The notes: generated by a model from the sequence alone, not told the origin. A DNA stretch of 42,094 nt from Verrucomicrobiota bacterium (GCA_019136135.1 JAGVUR010000177.1:1-42094); one strand, 5' to 3'. Positions 15,583 through 25,565 are shown, counted from the first letter of the stretch. Made by a program: numbers and translations.

Positions 15583-18447
15583 ATGCGAAAAATTGCGTTG
15601 CTTTTAGTGTCGATGCTGTCATTTGTTGCTTTGGGTGCCGGCTGGGAAGTCGGGATGAAGATCAATGGTGATTGCCTGATTACGAAGGATGGCGTTACTG
15701 TAGGCGAGATCAAGGGTTGCGTATTTCGTCCGGTTTGGCGCGCCCAGGGATTTACTGGGTTCTACGACAAGCAACAGGACGATGGGATTGTGACTGTCGA
15801 GAACCGCAGCGACAATGATGCTGAAGGGGTGTTGGCGCTGCGTATTGCGTATCGTCAGGAAGGGGCGAAGACTTTGGTGTTGGAGTATTCCTTTACGCCG
15901 TCTCAGGATATGCGTGCCCATTCCATCAATGCTAACGTGACCTTGGGCACTGAGTTTTTGGGCGGGAAGGCGTACAAGATGGCCGATGGGACGGGCGGGA
16001 TATTTCCCGTTTCGTACGAAGACAAGACCCATATTGCACGTACGCAGACCGAATCTTTGTCGATTGAAAGCACATTGGGTACGTTTCAATTGCGCACCGA
16101 GCCGACGAATACGGTGTTGATTCAGGACAACAGGACCTGGAAGAACGAGATATTCGAGTTCCGGATGAGCTGCAAGCCTGATAACGAGCAGATTTCCGGC
16201 GAAAACGTGTACGACTGGAAGGGCGGGAAGACGTATAAGGTGTCTGTGTCCCTTGAGTTTCCCGAGGCGTTTGCCTTTGAGCGCGACAAGCCAGTTGTGA
16301 TGGCTGCTGACGATACCTGGATTCCGCTGACGCATATCTTGGAGATCGAGGCTGGTTCGGCATTGGATTTCACGGATGTGGTGAAGCTGGACGCTCCCGC
16401 AGGCAAGCATGGCTGGACGAAGGCGGTCGGCCAAAACTTCGAGTTTTCGGGGTTGCCCGGTCGAGTCCAGCGTTTTTACGGTGTGAATTTCTGCATGGGC
16501 GCCCACATTCTGACGAAGGAAGAGTGCGATCGTGTTGCCGATCGCCTTGCCCGATTTGGATACAACACGGTGCGTTTCCACCATCATGAAAATCCAATCA
16601 TCGCACAAAAGGCGACAGATTCCAGCAACCTGGATCCCAAGCGCCTCGATGCGATTGACTACTTGTTCGCGGCGTTGAAGAAGCGAGGCATCTACATTAC
16701 GACAGACGTGTATGTGTCGAGGAATGTGCGCGCCTCCGAGATTTATCCCGGCGAGGAAGGGATGATCGAGATGAACGAGTTCAAGCAATTGTGCGCGATC
16801 AACGCCAATGCGATGGCGAGCTGGAAGCGTTTTGCAAAGGCGTACTTGGGGCATAAGAACCCGTACACCGGCATGACGCTTGCGGAAGATCCGGCGCTGA
16901 ACCTGATCTGCATGGTCAACGAAGGCGTGATCGGTAGCGTCGCGGGAACGGCATTCCGAGATCGTTGCGAGGCGCAATGGATTGCCGCATGGAATGCTTG
17001 GCTGGCAAAGGAATATCCTACGGCCGAGGAACGGCAGGAGAAGCTGGGAATAACCGAGTATCCGGTGAAGGCATTGCCATCGAGCAGCAAGCCGGAACAG
17101 TGGACGGCGTATTCGAGATTCAGGTTTGACACGCACCAGGCAATGTACAAGGAAATGACTAGGTTCCTGCGCGAGGAACTGAAGTCCGGCGCGTTGTTTT
17201 CAGACATGAACAATTCCGGTCGCCAGCTGTGGGCGGCATCGACCCGTGGCACCTTTGACTATGTTGACGATCACTTCTACATCGACCATCCCCGCTTTTT
17301 GGTAAAGGCATGGCGCTTGCCTTCAACCAGCCCGAACAAGAGCGTGATCAAGACGGGGGTGATCGGCGGATCGAATTGTGCCTACATCCGTCATTTGGAC
17401 CGTCCATTTACAATTACGGAATGGAACTACTGTGGACCGGGACCGTACCGAGGCATTGGAGGGATAGCGACAGGATGCCTGGCGGCGTTGCAGAACTGGG
17501 CAGGATTGTGGCGCTTCTCGTACAGCCATTCGCCTGATATGTTCAGCGCGAAGCGAGCGGCGACCTATTTCGATGTGGTCGCAGACCCCTTTGCGCAGTT
17601 GACAGATCGTGCGACGATATGCCTGTTCCTGCGTGGGGACATAGGCGAGGCGACGAAGACGGTGGCGATGACCTTGGATCGCGGATGGGTTGACAACAAG
17701 GACGCAGTCGAGCACAATATGTGGATGAAGACAGATGGCTTTAGCTTGACGACGAAGGTCGGTACCTATGTCGGTCCAAAGGGTTCCCGTGTTCCCGCCG
17801 ATGTTAGTTTCGGGATGAGTCCTGACGCTCCCCAGGCGAAGGTCCACGAGGCATACCAGGGTGATTTCAATACGATAGAAGGCGCCCGCCGCTACGAAGC
17901 TGTCATCAAGGAGCAGGGCTTGTTGCCGAAGGACAACAGGACCGACTTGGAGCGGAAGATATTCCAGACTCCGAACAAGCAATTCCTGATGGACGGCGAG
18001 GAGAATTTGATGGTTTTGGATACTCCGATGACTGCTGGCGGGTTTGCTGAAGTCGGCAAGACGATATCGACCGGCATTGGGGAGTTTGCGGTTGAGGGCG
18101 CTGATGCGACGGTATGGGTGTCGAGCGTGACGTCCGAGCCGATCCGCAGCAGCCGTCGCTTGCTCTTGAATCACGTGACCGAGCTTCACAACACTGGCCA
18201 GGAGTATGGCGAGCGTGCGCGTTCGACTGTGCTTCGCTGGGGCGGCACGCCGCATTTGATGAAAGCTGGTTCGGTGAAGGTGCGCTTGGACGTTGAGAAG
18301 CCGAATGAGTTGACGGTCTATCGTCTTGACATGGGTGGCAAGCGTTTGGGCAAGGTTGAAACCCGTCTGGAAGGCGGAAAACTGGCGTTCGAGCTGAACG
18401 TGAAGTCGGCCGATGGCGCACAGATGCTCTATGAATTGATCCGATGA
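15583..18447 (+). CDS. Secreted glycoside hydrolase, GH5-like TIM barrel
   Basis: 954 residues, with AAGGAG 7 nt before the ATG and a signal peptide (MRKIALLLVSMLSFVALG). An N-terminal beta-rich region (about 20-285) leads into a clan GH-A-type barrel (about 295-690): FYGVNFCMGAHILTKEECD, FGYNTVRFHHHE, then acid/base Glu447 in ICMVNEG and nucleophile Glu613 in FTITEWNYCGPG. The spacing and the motifs fit GH5/cellulase-like enzymes, though the subfamily and substrate are not clear. The C-terminal 250 residues are beta-rich and may bind carbohydrate or complete the fold. It is the first of three consecutive exported glycosidase-like genes, after DUF3037 and before a GH123-like gene 32 nt downstream. 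Confidence 0.85.
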   Translation: MRKIALLLVSMLSFVALGAGWEVGMKINGDCLITKDGVTVGEIKGCVFRPVWRAQGFTGFYDKQQDDGIVTVENRSDNDAEGVLALRIAYRQEGAKTLVLEYSFTPSQDMRAHSINANVTLGTEFLGGKAYKMADGTGGIFPVSYEDKTHIARTQTESLSIESTLGTFQLRTEPTNTVLIQDNRTWKNEIFEFRMSCKPDNEQISGENVYDWKGGKTYKVSVSLEFPEAFAFERDKPVVMAADDTWIPLTHILEIEAGSALDFTDVVKLDAPAGKHGWTKAVGQNFEFSGLPGRVQRFYGVNFCMGAHILTKEECDRVADRLARFGYNTVRFHHHENPIIAQKATDSSNLDPKRLDAIDYLFAALKKRGIYITTDVYVSRNVRASEIYPGEEGMIEMNEFKQLCAINANAMASWKRFAKAYLGHKNPYTGMTLAEDPALNLICMVNEGVIGSVAGTAFRDRCEAQWIAAWNAWLAKEYPTAEERQEKLGITEYPVKALPSSSKPEQWTAYSRFRFDTHQAMYKEMTRFLREELKSGALFSDMNNSGRQLWAASTRGTFDYVDDHFYIDHPRFLVKAWRLPSTSPNKSVIKTGVIGGSNCAYIRHLDRPFTITEWNYCGPGPYRGIGGIATGCLAALQNWAGLWRFSYSHSPDMFSAKRAATYFDVVADPFAQLTDRATICLFLRGDIGEATKTVAMTLDRGWVDNKDAVEHNMWMKTDGFSLTTKVGTYVGPKGSRVPADVSFGMSPDAPQAKVHEAYQGDFNTIEGARRYEAVIKEQGLLPKDNRTDLERKIFQTPNKQFLMDGEENLMVLDTPMTAGGFAEVGKTISTGIGEFAVEGADATVWVSSVTSEPIRSSRRLLLNHVTELHNTGQEYGERARSTVLRWGGTPHLMKAGSVKVRLDVEKPNELTVYRLDMGGKRLGKVETRLEGGKLAFELNVKSADGAQMLYELIR

Positions 18448-18479
18448 ATGGATGGCTGCGAAAAATCGTGGAGCGTACA

Positions 18480-21350
18480 ATGAGAATTACATCGTTATTG
18501 CTGTTGTTTTTGTCCGTGGCTTGCCTGGCGTCTCCTGAATGCTTTGACTTGATGAAGTTGGATTACGGCGATGAGCTTGCCCCTCCGCCTGTGGCAGGCG
18601 ATTGCTTTCCGAATTTGCCCAAGGAGCACAAGGAAGGCTTTGCCGTTGGTGGCTGGGACTACATCAAGGACACGCTTCACACACGTCATGTTGATGAGAA
18701 TCCCTTTCCGTTGACAGAACTGTTTTTGGTTTTGCCACGAGGAGAATACGGAATGGCTTGCCTGAAGGTCAATGCCAGCAGGGACCTGCGGAATTTTGAC
18801 GTTCGTCTGGACGGTTTGCGCGGCGAAGCGGGCGACATCGGCCTTGAGAATGTAAGGATTGCGCGTGTTGCCCAATCGACTTACTACTATCAGGGCGACT
18901 TTTTGGTTGAAGCGCGTCATGCAACGGTGAGTTCGGGGGCGCTATTCGGGGTTGCTTTGCTGGTGAACGTTCCACCTGGAACCAAGGCGGGATACTACAA
19001 CGGCCGCTTGGTGTTGTCTGCCGACGGGGTGTCCCGTCATGTTGACGTGGTGCTCTGCGTGCCTGCAGTTGATTTCCCGGAGTGTTCGATCCCGCTGGGA
19101 TTCTATATGCCTTACTTCGCCTCCGACCAGGGAGGACGAGAGGGACGATGGGCCGCCAAGGACTACAAGATGGATTCCCAGAAGACATACTTCAAATTCC
19201 TGAAGACACGAGGAATGAACTCGCCGACGATCTTCCACTACAGACCTGAATTCAAGACCGATAATAGCAAGGAAATCGATTTTTCCACGCTGGACAGGCT
19301 TGTCTCGCTGATTACAGAGGCGGGAGGCTGCAAAGGATTGTTTTTGGATTTGCGTTTTTTGGCGAGTACCGCAAAGGATTTTGCGAAGATGCCCGCATAC
19401 CAGGAAGCCGGGCTTGACGACATCGCCATCTATCGCGACTTTGTTGCGCAACTGTGCAAGCATTCCGAGGCAAAGAAGTACCCGCCCTGCTACTTCATGT
19501 CCGAAGAGGAAGTGGCGTACCATTCTGACAAGCGTCAGACATTCTTGCGTTTCGGCCTCCATTTGCGCGAGGTGGCGGGGGAAGACAGGATGATCTTGCT
19601 TGACAATCCGACGGCAGCCCAGATCGACCAGGGAATCGATTTCGGGCATTCGATGCGTTACAAAAGGCGCCAATACAATACCTGGACCGACAAGGGATTG
19701 GCGCAGACCGCTGCGGATGGCGACGAGGTCTGGAGCTATAACTTCGGCTTCAGGCGCCCATCGTACGGAATATTGCTTCATCGCTTGAACAGCCAGGGGC
19801 ACCACCAATGGGCGGACGTTTGGGGAAAGCCTTGGACCTCGACGGTGGCGAGACCTGACGGCGTGGTGTCGTCAATTCGCATCGAATCATGTCACGAAGG
19901 CATGGTTGACTACAGGATCTTGAGTGGTTTGCGCCAGCAGAATGCCGATTTGTTGTCGTCTTTGATTGGTGATTTGCCTGTCGTGAATGCTCAGTATCAT
20001 CATGCGATTGATGCCCGTGGCCTATCCTGGGTCGATATGATCCGTTGGCGGGCGGTATTGGCTCAGGACAAGAGTGGAATCATAGGAAAGCGTGTGATTG
20101 GCGGCGAGCCGATGTTGCGGGTCATGGAGAATCATCAGGCAGTAGTTGAAACCCAGGCGGATTTGGCGATTCGTGCATTGTTGGTTGCTGACGATGTTGA
20201 GCGGGTGCCCACATGGGACGAGAAGCGATGCCTGGAAAGCAATGGGACAGGTCCGTTGCGCTATATGCTGGCAAAGGAGCGTCGCAATCGCGAAGTGAGT
20301 TCGAGCGACGAGGAGTTCAAGCGGATCAACCAGCCCAGCTATGCAGGCGCCTGGGTGTGCTACAACAACGTGGGCATCAATATCATCGCCAACCAAAACC
20401 ATACGGTGCTGGGCAAGGCGCAACTCCTTGACAACGATGCGAACTTGTGGACCGAAGATAGCATGGAATTCTTCTTCCGATTGCCTGACGGAACCATGTA
20501 TCAACTGATCGTGAATTCCAGCGACCGAAAGACCTGGCTGAAGTTGGGGCAAGTCCTGGAATCCTCGACGATCAATGTGCTGTCGCGCGCCAAGGGCGAC
20601 CACGGATACGTGCAGGACATCATGATTCCATGGTCGGCGTTCGGCATGGAAGGCAAGCCGAAGGAAGGGGAGGCATGGACGTTCAATGTCGGTCGCCAAT
20701 TCCATTCATGGGGTCAGACGATGTGCTGGGCCCGAGTTGAAGAATCATTTTTGGAACATGAGAAGTGGGGTAGGCTGGTGTTTTCCGGAAGCGGGTCACT
20801 TTACCTGAAGAATGTCCGTCCCGGTCATCTTTACGAAGGTTTGAACTCATTGGAAGGAACGTTGGGAAAGGCGGTTGACGGCTGGCTTCGCTTGCGCGAC
20901 GGCCGCGGTGCGGTCTTGGGCGAGAAGCGGCTTCAGGCGGGTACGACTGATTTTGTCCTTGAGGCGACAGTGTCGTCGTCATCGGCGCCATGCGTCTTGT
21001 CCGTTGAGGGCGATGATGGTACTGTGCATGATAGGAGCGGCTTGCCGATTCAGGTACATGCCGGTGCGTTTCGTTCGTATCCGCAGTCGGTTTCTTGCTT
21101 GTCCGGCGATGTTGTCAGTTCGATTGTTGATTTGAACGTATCTCCCGCAGTGCTCAAGCGCGATGGCTTTGACTTGCGTTTGCTCGACTCGGCAGGGGCT
21201 GAGGTTCATCGATTTACGGATGTTTCTGTTCCAGGTACGTCATTCAAGCTGTGGTTAAAGACGAGTGGCTTGGGCGCTGGGAAGTATCGTTTGCGTGGCA
21301 TGGTTGGAAAACGCGAGTCCGATCTCGAGCTAGTTGTTTATCCGAGGTGA
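18480..21350 (+). CDS. Secreted GH123/DUF4091-like protein with CBM9-like module
   Basis: 956 residues from the ATG at 18480, which has GGAG 6 nt upstream and directly opens a signal peptide (MRITSLLLLFLSVACLA). An in-frame ATG at 18444 overlapping the previous stop is possible. Region about 20-200 is beta-sandwich; about 200-510 resembles the GH123/DUF4091 barrel (IPLGFYMPYF near its start, SCHEGMVDYRILSGLRQ near its end, the latter typical of DUF4091). A CBM9/DOMON-like module follows (about 590-765; DSMEFFFRLPDG, then IMIPWSAFGM), then two small beta domains. GH123 enzymes are N-acetyl-beta-galactosaminidases using substrate-assisted catalysis, but I could not confirm the Asp-Glu pair, so activity is uncertain. 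The next gene starts 5 nt after its stop. Confidence 0.75.
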   Translation: MRITSLLLLFLSVACLASPECFDLMKLDYGDELAPPPVAGDCFPNLPKEHKEGFAVGGWDYIKDTLHTRHVDENPFPLTELFLVLPRGEYGMACLKVNASRDLRNFDVRLDGLRGEAGDIGLENVRIARVAQSTYYYQGDFLVEARHATVSSGALFGVALLVNVPPGTKAGYYNGRLVLSADGVSRHVDVVLCVPAVDFPECSIPLGFYMPYFASDQGGREGRWAAKDYKMDSQKTYFKFLKTRGMNSPTIFHYRPEFKTDNSKEIDFSTLDRLVSLITEAGGCKGLFLDLRFLASTAKDFAKMPAYQEAGLDDIAIYRDFVAQLCKHSEAKKYPPCYFMSEEEVAYHSDKRQTFLRFGLHLREVAGEDRMILLDNPTAAQIDQGIDFGHSMRYKRRQYNTWTDKGLAQTAADGDEVWSYNFGFRRPSYGILLHRLNSQGHHQWADVWGKPWTSTVARPDGVVSSIRIESCHEGMVDYRILSGLRQQNADLLSSLIGDLPVVNAQYHHAIDARGLSWVDMIRWRAVLAQDKSGIIGKRVIGGEPMLRVMENHQAVVETQADLAIRALLVADDVERVPTWDEKRCLESNGTGPLRYMLAKERRNREVSSSDEEFKRINQPSYAGAWVCYNNVGINIIANQNHTVLGKAQLLDNDANLWTEDSMEFFFRLPDGTMYQLIVNSSDRKTWLKLGQVLESSTINVLSRAKGDHGYVQDIMIPWSAFGMEGKPKEGEAWTFNVGRQFHSWGQTMCWARVEESFLEHEKWGRLVFSGSGSLYLKNVRPGHLYEGLNSLEGTLGKAVDGWLRLRDGRGAVLGEKRLQAGTTDFVLEATVSSSSAPCVLSVEGDDGTVHDRSGLPIQVHAGAFRSYPQSVSCLSGDVVSSIVDLNVSPAVLKRDGFDLRLLDSAGAEVHRFTDVSVPGTSFKLWLKTSGLGAGKYRLRGMVGKRESDLELVVYPR

Positions 21351-21355
21351 TTGAA

Positions 21356-24300
21356 ATGAAAATTAACTTATCTGTTTGCTTGCTGTTTTTGAGCCTGTAT
21401 GGATTGTCGCAGGCGTTGCCTGTTCGTCCTTGGAGCGAGTTGCGCCTTCAGCGATCTGAGGACGAGATCGCTTATCATGTGCTTGACAATGAGGGGATGG
21501 ATGTCTTTTCAGTTCATGCCGAACCTAGGGAGTTGGGGAAGCATCTGCTTGTTGAATTGGCAGGCGACCATGTGCAGATCGACAATCGAGCGGCGTTCGA
21601 GAACGGTGCTCGGAAGACCAACACGAATTTCAGGGGCTTGGATCTGGAGGCGATGCGCGGCAAGGAATACCAGTTTACGCTGGATGTGGACGGCACGCCG
21701 GGCGTCAAGATGGACCTCTACTTCGAAGGACGTACGAAAACCCGAAGCCACTACTACAAATTCACGACGATTACACTTAGGGGAAAACGCAGGACCTATA
21801 GCTTTGCGCAGGAAATCCCAGAGGATGCGCTGTCGATGCATCTTCGCTTCGATTTCCTGGGAGCCGGCGTTTTCAAGATGTATGGAGCGACTGTTGGACC
21901 CGCCCAGGCAGAACCCGAGATCCCGAAAGTCAAGCCGGAACTCCTGTTCCATGCCTCATTTGACGGGACGCTGAAGGCGACGACCGCTCGCGGTAACCCA
22001 GAGCCCGTCGTTGCCGAGGAGATATCCTACGACAACGGGGTGTTTGGACAGGCGGTCAAGCTGATGAAGGCGGACAAGTCGTCGCTTGCATACGAACTCA
22101 AGGACAATGTCGATCCTGTTCGCGGGACGATATCGTTGTGGTACAAGCCGCTTTGGCGTCCGGGCAAGGCTCGGGACTACAACGCCTGGAGGAACTTGTT
22201 CGGCTTCGAGCGCAAGGAACCACGGATCGGCTCTGGTGCAATTTGGCTTTGGTACTGGGATACCACCCTCAGGGGCGATTTGGCAGACGAGTACGATTCG
22301 TACAAGACCAGGAATGAACCGTTCAGGCCTGAGGCCTGGAGGCATGTGGCGTTCACCTGGAATGAACAGGAATCTCATCTCTATTTGGACGGGAAGCCGG
22401 CGGGGGGGATTTCGGACGGGTATTCACCGCTTAAGAAGGCATTGCAGGTCTCAGGGGATCTATATGTGTTCAATCGCGAGGATTTCAAGCGCTTCTTCGT
22501 GGGATCGATGTACGGCTCTGAACAGGCCGATGGCCTGATTGACGATTTGAAGGTGTACTCGGCGCCACTTTCGGCGGCTGAGGTTGCATCGTTAGCCCGT
22601 GAGCGAGCGATATTGACGTTGCGAGTGCACGAACCATACCAGATGGTTTCGACTGGCAGCGGGATTCGATTTTCCTTGGCGAACAAGTCCGGCGAGGCAG
22701 TCGAGCCTGTCGTGAGACTTTTGTCGCCTAACGGTGTTGAAATGTTAAGCGAGAAGGTGGTTTTGAAGCCTGGTGAGACGAGGGAGTTTTTGTACGGGAT
22801 TGATTCCGGACCTGGTCGCTATGTCGTCAAGGCCGACTTGGGCGAATTGTCATTTTCTGGGGATGTATTGTTGTTTTCGCCGAAGAATCCTGAGTTGTCC
22901 TCGTCTTCAGAGTTGGCTTTGGAGCTTGTTGATTCGCTGGACTTGTCTTCATTGCCGTCAGCAGATCGCTTTGCGAGTGTGCGCGAGACTCGTTTCGGCA
23001 GTTTGGGCGATGTGAAATACTTGGAAGCCAACAGCGAGAAGGGGTCTCGATATGCCTTGCGGTTTGTGTTGCCCGAGAAGCATCATTTGTATTGTTTTGA
23101 ATTCGATTATCCGGACGATGCACGACGGACCTGCGACCTGATCGTCCAGACGTCAAAAAGGACCGGTGGCGAATATGAGCTTCAAACAGGATATGCTTGC
23201 GGTGACGAGTATCCTTCGACGAACAAGATCGTGACGATGCGTTGCCTGTACTGGTGTCGCGAGCAGGATATATCCGTGATAGCGATGACTGCCCGTGCCG
23301 GCGAGCCTGCGGCGTTGTCGGCTGTTCGCTTGTACAAGGTGAAGGGCGGCTTGCCGCTTGCGAAGGTCAATGAGGCGCCTAAGGTCGATGGATGGAATCG
23401 TTCGCTCGTTCTCTACTACGAGGACCCCGCGATCAACTACGATTTTGCTGCCGATGGCGGGAAGTTGGACCAGTTGGAGGCGCTGATAAACAGGACTGCC
23501 GCGTACATGAAGTATTCCGGTCAGAATCTTCTGGCTTATCCTGGCGCGTGGTACCACGGCTTGATTGGCGAAGCCTACAATCCCAGGACGCACGCGCCGC
23601 AATTCCTCAAGGCATTCTATGTCAAGTTCGACCAGGAAGGACTTTCGATGATGCCGACGATCAACCAGAACAATATGCCCGTTCCCGAAGGAATGATCAC
23701 CAGGGACGCGATTAAGAACGGACTTCTGCATTCGACGCCGATTTCAATCTGGTCAACCGGCAAGCCCAACCCAGGTGGCTGGCACAATACGCCCCCCAAT
23801 TTCAATATCCTCCATCCAGACGTTCAGCAGCATGTGCTCGATGAGGTGAACCAGCTTCTGGAACAGGGGAAACAGCACCCGTCATTCAAGGGAATCGTCT
23901 TCCACATTACGCGGCACTGCCTGCTGTGGCTGGGCGACATCAATGCGGGCTACAACGACTATGCGATTGACGCTTTCTCGAAGGATACGGGAATCCAAGT
24001 CCCGAGACATCCCGACGATCCGATGCGGGGCAAGCACTATGCGGATTGGATCCTGGCAAACCATCGCGACAAGTGGATCGAATGGCGATGCCAAAAGGTC
24101 GCGGACTTCTATGCCGTCGTGGCAGACAGGCTTGCCGAAACCCGAAAAGACCTGAAGCTTGTGTTGAATTCCTTCATGCCCGCCGATGTCGGCCATCCTG
24201 AGTTCACCGATCCCGACTTCGTCGATATGCAGAACAGGCGTGCAGGCTTGGATGCAAGGCTCTTCAAGGACAAGCCGAATATTGTCCTATGCCAGGCACT

Positions 24301-24940
24301 TGTACCTGCCGACTACAGATGGAGGCATAAGAACCACTACGTTTCGAAGGCGGCGGAGGAACACCAGCGGATCCTCGATACATTGCCCGGGTTCTACAAT
24401 CTGCTCAATGATGCAAGATATCCCTGGGTTCACATGCACGACAGGTACTGGGAATCCGCCATCGGGAACGTCAGTCCCAACGACAAGGTGAATTCCCTCA
24501 ATGTGCCCTGGCTTCGTGAGCATCACTGGCGCGTGACCACGATCAATCCAGCGCACTACCATGCGATGAGGCATTATGTCCTGCCTCTCAGGTACAACGA
24601 TCTGATGGGGATTTCCAAGGGCGGCTTCCTGGTAGGGACCTACGGCATGGAGGAATACCTGGTTCCTTTTGCCAAGGCGTTCAGGGCGTTGCCCGCAAAA
24701 ACGTTCCAGGACCATCCTGCCTCGACATCGCTTGTCAAAGCTAGGACGCTCGACTTCAACGGGCAAACTTGGCTCTACGTGGTCAATACCTCCCATGAAC
24801 AGACCGACTTCGCCATGGATGTCAAGGCTGGCGAATGGATTGACCTGGTCACTGGCGACAAGGCGTCGGAAATCGCCGGTGGTCGGCTTGTGCTTAAGCT
24901 CGAACCATACCAATTGAGATCGTTTGCCGTGAAGCAGTGA
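21356..24940 (+). CDS. Large secreted LamG-domain protein with putative glycosidase barrel
   Basis: 1194 residues. The start at 21356 sits 5 nt after the previous stop, with GAGGTGA upstream and a signal peptide (MKINLSVCLLFLSLYGLSQA); the longer frame from 21251 overlaps the previous gene and is rejected. An N-terminal beta domain (about 25-190) is followed by a LamG/concanavalin-like jelly roll (about 195-375: LLFHASFDGTL, SLWYKPLWRPG, LYLDGKPAGG), beta domains, and a C-terminal barrel-like region (about 690-1100). There LAYPGAWYHGLIGEAYNP, FKGIVFHITRH and LKLVLNSFMP suggest a GHL/GH10-like fold. I cannot place it in a numbered GH family. It ends the DUF3037-glycosidase operon and is followed by the hairpin array. 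Confidence 0.75.
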   Translation: MKINLSVCLLFLSLYGLSQALPVRPWSELRLQRSEDEIAYHVLDNEGMDVFSVHAEPRELGKHLLVELAGDHVQIDNRAAFENGARKTNTNFRGLDLEAMRGKEYQFTLDVDGTPGVKMDLYFEGRTKTRSHYYKFTTITLRGKRRTYSFAQEIPEDALSMHLRFDFLGAGVFKMYGATVGPAQAEPEIPKVKPELLFHASFDGTLKATTARGNPEPVVAEEISYDNGVFGQAVKLMKADKSSLAYELKDNVDPVRGTISLWYKPLWRPGKARDYNAWRNLFGFERKEPRIGSGAIWLWYWDTTLRGDLADEYDSYKTRNEPFRPEAWRHVAFTWNEQESHLYLDGKPAGGISDGYSPLKKALQVSGDLYVFNREDFKRFFVGSMYGSEQADGLIDDLKVYSAPLSAAEVASLARERAILTLRVHEPYQMVSTGSGIRFSLANKSGEAVEPVVRLLSPNGVEMLSEKVVLKPGETREFLYGIDSGPGRYVVKADLGELSFSGDVLLFSPKNPELSSSSELALELVDSLDLSSLPSADRFASVRETRFGSLGDVKYLEANSEKGSRYALRFVLPEKHHLYCFEFDYPDDARRTCDLIVQTSKRTGGEYELQTGYACGDEYPSTNKIVTMRCLYWCREQDISVIAMTARAGEPAALSAVRLYKVKGGLPLAKVNEAPKVDGWNRSLVLYYEDPAINYDFAADGGKLDQLEALINRTAAYMKYSGQNLLAYPGAWYHGLIGEAYNPRTHAPQFLKAFYVKFDQEGLSMMPTINQNNMPVPEGMITRDAIKNGLLHSTPISIWSTGKPNPGGWHNTPPNFNILHPDVQQHVLDEVNQLLEQGKQHPSFKGIVFHITRHCLLWLGDINAGYNDYAIDAFSKDTGIQVPRHPDDPMRGKHYADWILANHRDKWIEWRCQKVADFYAVVADRLAETRKDLKLVLNSFMPADVGHPEFTDPDFVDMQNRRAGLDARLFKDKPNIVLCQALVPADYRWRHKNHYVSKAAEEHQRILDTLPGFYNLLNDARYPWVHMHDRYWESAIGNVSPNDKVNSLNVPWLREHHWRVTTINPAHYHAMRHYVLPLRYNDLMGISKGGFLVGTYGMEEYLVPFAKAFRALPAKTFQDHPASTSLVKARTLDFNGQTWLYVVNTSHEQTDFAMDVKAGEWIDLVTGDKASEIAGGRLVLKLEPYQLRSFAVKQ

Positions 24941-24950
24941 GCCGGAGAGA

Positions 24951-25555
24951 TTTAACCTAAATAAAGCGGCTGATGCCATGACAGCACTTTGAGTACGGGC
25001 ACCCGGGGTGCTCGTACTCAAGCTGTGTCGCCGCTAAAGCGGCGAAACTGGGGCGTTCCTAGTCGGACGGCGGGCGGTTTTGCCACCCGGGGTGGTCGTA
25101 CTTGAGCTGTGTCGCCGCTAAAGCGGCGAAACTGGGGGCATTCCTAGTTGGACGGGTCGGGCGGTTTTGCCACCCGGGGTGCCCGTACTTGAGCTGTGTC
25201 GCCGCTAAAGCGGCGAAACTGGGGGCATTCCTAGTTGGACGGCGGGCGGTTTTGCCACCCGGGGTGCCCGTACTTGAGCTGTGTCGCCGCTAAAGCGGCG
25301 AAACTGGGGGCATTCCTAGTTGGACGGCGGGCGGTTTTGCCCCGAGCGAGACGGTTTTAGGTAGTGGCACCCGGGGTGTTCGTACTTGAGCTATGTCGCC
25401 GCTAAAGCGGCGAAACTGGGGGCAATCCTAGTTGGACGGCGGGCGGTTTTGCCCTGCTTCCTAGCGAGCCGGTTTTAGGTACGAGCACCCGGGGTGTTCG
25501 TACTTGAGCTATGTCGCTGCTAAAGCGGCGAAGCTGGGGGCGTTCCCAGTGGGTA
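24951..25555. repeat. Tandem array of about six hairpin-bearing units with a conserved leader
   Basis: Six copies of GTCGCCGCTAAAGCGGCGAA, a 7-bp hairpin, start at 25027, 25111, 25198, 25283, 25395 and 25513 (the last slightly changed). The units of 84-87 nt also contain ACTGGGGGCATTCCTAGT, GGCGGGCGGTTTTGCC, CACCCGGGGTG and CGTACTTGAGCT. The last two intervals are 112 and 118 nt because of an extra block of about 30 nt containing GCGAG.C.GGTTTTAGGTA. The array is preceded by TTTAACCTAAATAAAGCGGC at 24951, a relative of the leader of repeats R1, R3 and R4. A 29-nt imperfect palindrome at 24991-25019 opens it. It fills the gap between convergent genes (24941-25565). A six-unit mixture of identical spacers and repeats rules out CRISPR. 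Confidence 0.9.
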
Positions 25556-25565
25556 TTGGATTCAC

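Noticed and set aside
15619..17136. 505-codon minus-strand frame opposite the GH5-like gene
   Set aside because: Rich in Arg, His and Leu with no recognisable domain; it is a shadow of the plus-strand gene, which has a signal peptide, ribosome site and catalytic motifs.
21251..21355. Extended N-terminus of the LamG-barrel protein
   Set aside because: It would overlap the 3' end of the previous gene and hide a good signal peptide; the ATG at 21356 has its own ribosome site.
25102..25293. Short plus-strand reading frame across the tandem array
   Set aside because: It is a translation of the non-coding repeat (AAKLGAFLVGR occurs twice), has no ribosome site, and merely reflects the unit length divisible by three in places.
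24951..25555. CRISPR array
   Set aside because: The whole 84-118-nt unit is repeated with nearly identical sequence, so there are no unique spacers, and no cas genes are present.
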